Under the pieces are notes generated by a model. That model searched no databases and was not told the origin of the DNA. It worked only from the letters and a program-made list of their open reading frames with translations. Positions 22,695 through 23,564 of a stretch of DNA of 23,564 nucleotides are shown here, piece by piece. Location of the stretch: IMG/VR virus record IMGVR_UViG_3300012936_000173, positions 1-23,564 of that record; one strand, given 5' to 3'. Numbering within the stretch: the first letter of the stretch is position 1; the number at the start of each line of letters is the position of its first letter. The stretch is from a virus. The position numbers and the translations under genes are program-made.

Positions 22695-23498
22695 ATGGCT
22701 CAGCCTGCAAGTAGGACCGAGCTAAGGGACTATTGTCTTAGACAGTTAGGGTTCCCAGTTCTGGAAATCAACGTAGATGATGATCAGATAGAAGACGCTA
22801 TTGATGATGCTTTGCAGTATTACAGAGAGCGTCATTATGATGGTGTTGAGCGCATGTATCTCAAGCATGAGTTTACTGCTGCTGACGAAACTAAGTTTGA
22901 AACTTCAGATACTACTACAACAATTAATGGCGATGCATGGGAAGAGAGAAACAGATATATCTCTATCCCACCTCACGTCATGGGAATTTCTAAAGTTTTT
23001 GGACTTGCTAGTAATGCAATTAGAAATAACCTATTTGGCATTGAGTATCAGATCTTTCTGAATGATCTCTATGCTGTTGGTTCCCTTGACATGCTTAACT
23101 ATTACATGGTTAAGCAGTGGATGGAAACCATTGATATGGTTTTAAATAATGGATCATTTGTAGAGTTTAGATTTAACCAACGTCAAGACAGACTTTATCT
23201 AGATGTTGGTAAAAACATGCTTGACGAAGATGTATATGTAATTATTGATTGTTATAGAGCATTAGATCCAGAAACATTTACTCAAGTATATAATGACACT
23301 TTTGTTAAAAAATACACTACCGCATTAATCAAAAGGCAGTGGGGACAGAACCTAATTAAGTTCAATGGCATCCAACTTCCTGGTGGTGTTAGTATGAATG
23401 GTAGAGAGTTATATACAGATGCAGTAAATGAGATTGCGTTAATGATGGAGAACTCATCTAGAACGTATGAATTGCCCCCAATGGACATGATCGGATGA
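22695..23498 (+). CDS. 13: T4-family neck protein gp13
   Basis: A 267-residue protein recognised as the cyanophage version of the T4 head-completion/neck protein gp13. Its start (RTELRDYCLRQLGFPVLEIN, VDDDQIEDAIDDALQYYRE) is highly characteristic. It also has ISIPPHVMGISKVFGL and ALIKRQWGQNLIKFNGIQLPGGVSMNGRE. T4 gp13 is 309 residues, so this is somewhat shorter, as is usual in cyanophages. With gp14 it forms the neck that seals the DNA-filled head and joins it to the contractile tail. It is expressed from the late promoter at 22661-22668, with a very short leader lacking a clear Shine-Dalgarno. It overlaps the next gene by ATGA, matching the gp13-gp14 order in T4. Confidence 0.88.
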   Translation: MAQPASRTELRDYCLRQLGFPVLEINVDDDQIEDAIDDALQYYRERHYDGVERMYLKHEFTAADETKFETSDTTTTINGDAWEERNRYISIPPHVMGISKVFGLASNAIRNNLFGIEYQIFLNDLYAVGSLDMLNYYMVKQWMETIDMVLNNGSFVEFRFNQRQDRLYLDVGKNMLDEDVYVIIDCYRALDPETFTQVYNDTFVKKYTTALIKRQWGQNLIKFNGIQLPGGVSMNGRELYTDAVNEIALMMENSSRTYELPPMDMIG

Positions 23499-23564
23499 AA
23501 AAGGTTTATTTTCCACAGCATGGCGGTAATAAAACAGAACAGAATCTCGTACAGGATCTTGTGG
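23495..23564 (+). CDS. 14: Neck protein gp14, 5' end only
   Basis: The first 23 codons are visible (MKKVYFPQHGGNKTEQNLVQ and on), and the gene runs out of the window. 'FPQ.G...TEQ.LV..LV' agrees with the start of cyanophage gp14, the second component of the T4-type neck. The ATGA overlap with gp13 supports the call. Its function cannot be confirmed from this fragment. Confidence 0.7.
   Translation, partial: MKKVYFPQHGGNKTEQNLVQDLV

Noticed and set aside
1-23564. tRNA genes, integrase/att sites or photosynthesis genes, as sometimes found in cyanophages
   Set aside because: Nothing of this kind is visible; gaps between genes are all under 90 nt and are explained by promoters, terminators and ribosome sites.

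Overview
This window looks like the late (virion-structural) region of a T4-like cyanophage (Kyanoviridae-type myovirus infecting marine Synechococcus or Prochlorococcus). Four things support this. All supported genes are on the + strand, tightly packed, with 1-4 nt overlaps or very short gaps. Copies of the T4-type late promoter element (N)ATAAATA recur at gene junctions. The right edge encodes a recognisable T4-family neck protein gp13 followed by the start of gp14. The rest is a long series of repetitive, beta-rich fibre or adhesin proteins typical of these phages. Composition looks AT-rich (about 40% G+C by eye). I see no tRNA, CRISPR array, integrase, transposon or host-derived metabolic gene apart from a 2-oxoglutarate/Fe(II) oxygenase.

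Layout. 1-223: end of a small coiled-coil protein. 192-1745: fibre with an S74 intramolecular chaperone. 1775-1993: small coiled-coil protein, followed by a terminator. 2039-2602: small structural protein whose N-terminal motif resembles that of the first fibre. 2644-5226: beta-helix fibre. 5248-6162: glycine-rich fibre with a fibrinogen/intelectin-like signature. 6173-7233: two small structural proteins. 7286-8698: beta-sandwich protein interrupted by repeat insertions, then a strong terminator. 8782-13836: 1684-residue repeat protein. 13874-14697: two small proteins, the first with an Mtd-type N-terminus. 14709-19820: 1703-residue fibre with five CBM5/12-like modules, a beta-helix and a degenerate S74-like C-terminus. 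19824-21472: tandem trio of diverged paralogous adhesin-like proteins. 21508-21945: tail-fibre-assembly-like protein. 21966-22658: 2OG-Fe(II) oxygenase. 22695-end: gp13 and gp14.

How they may work together. The left 22 kb probably supplies the host-recognition and distal tail apparatus: several fibre shafts, tips, trimerisation/chaperone domains and an assembly factor. The right end supplies the conserved neck that closes the filled head and joins it to the tail. Expression would come from the phage late promoters. At two junctions the late promoter element lies inside an intrinsic terminator hairpin, so the same DNA may stop upstream transcription and start new transcription.

Limits: family assignments come from motifs recognised by eye. 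No database search, structure prediction or computed alignment was run.
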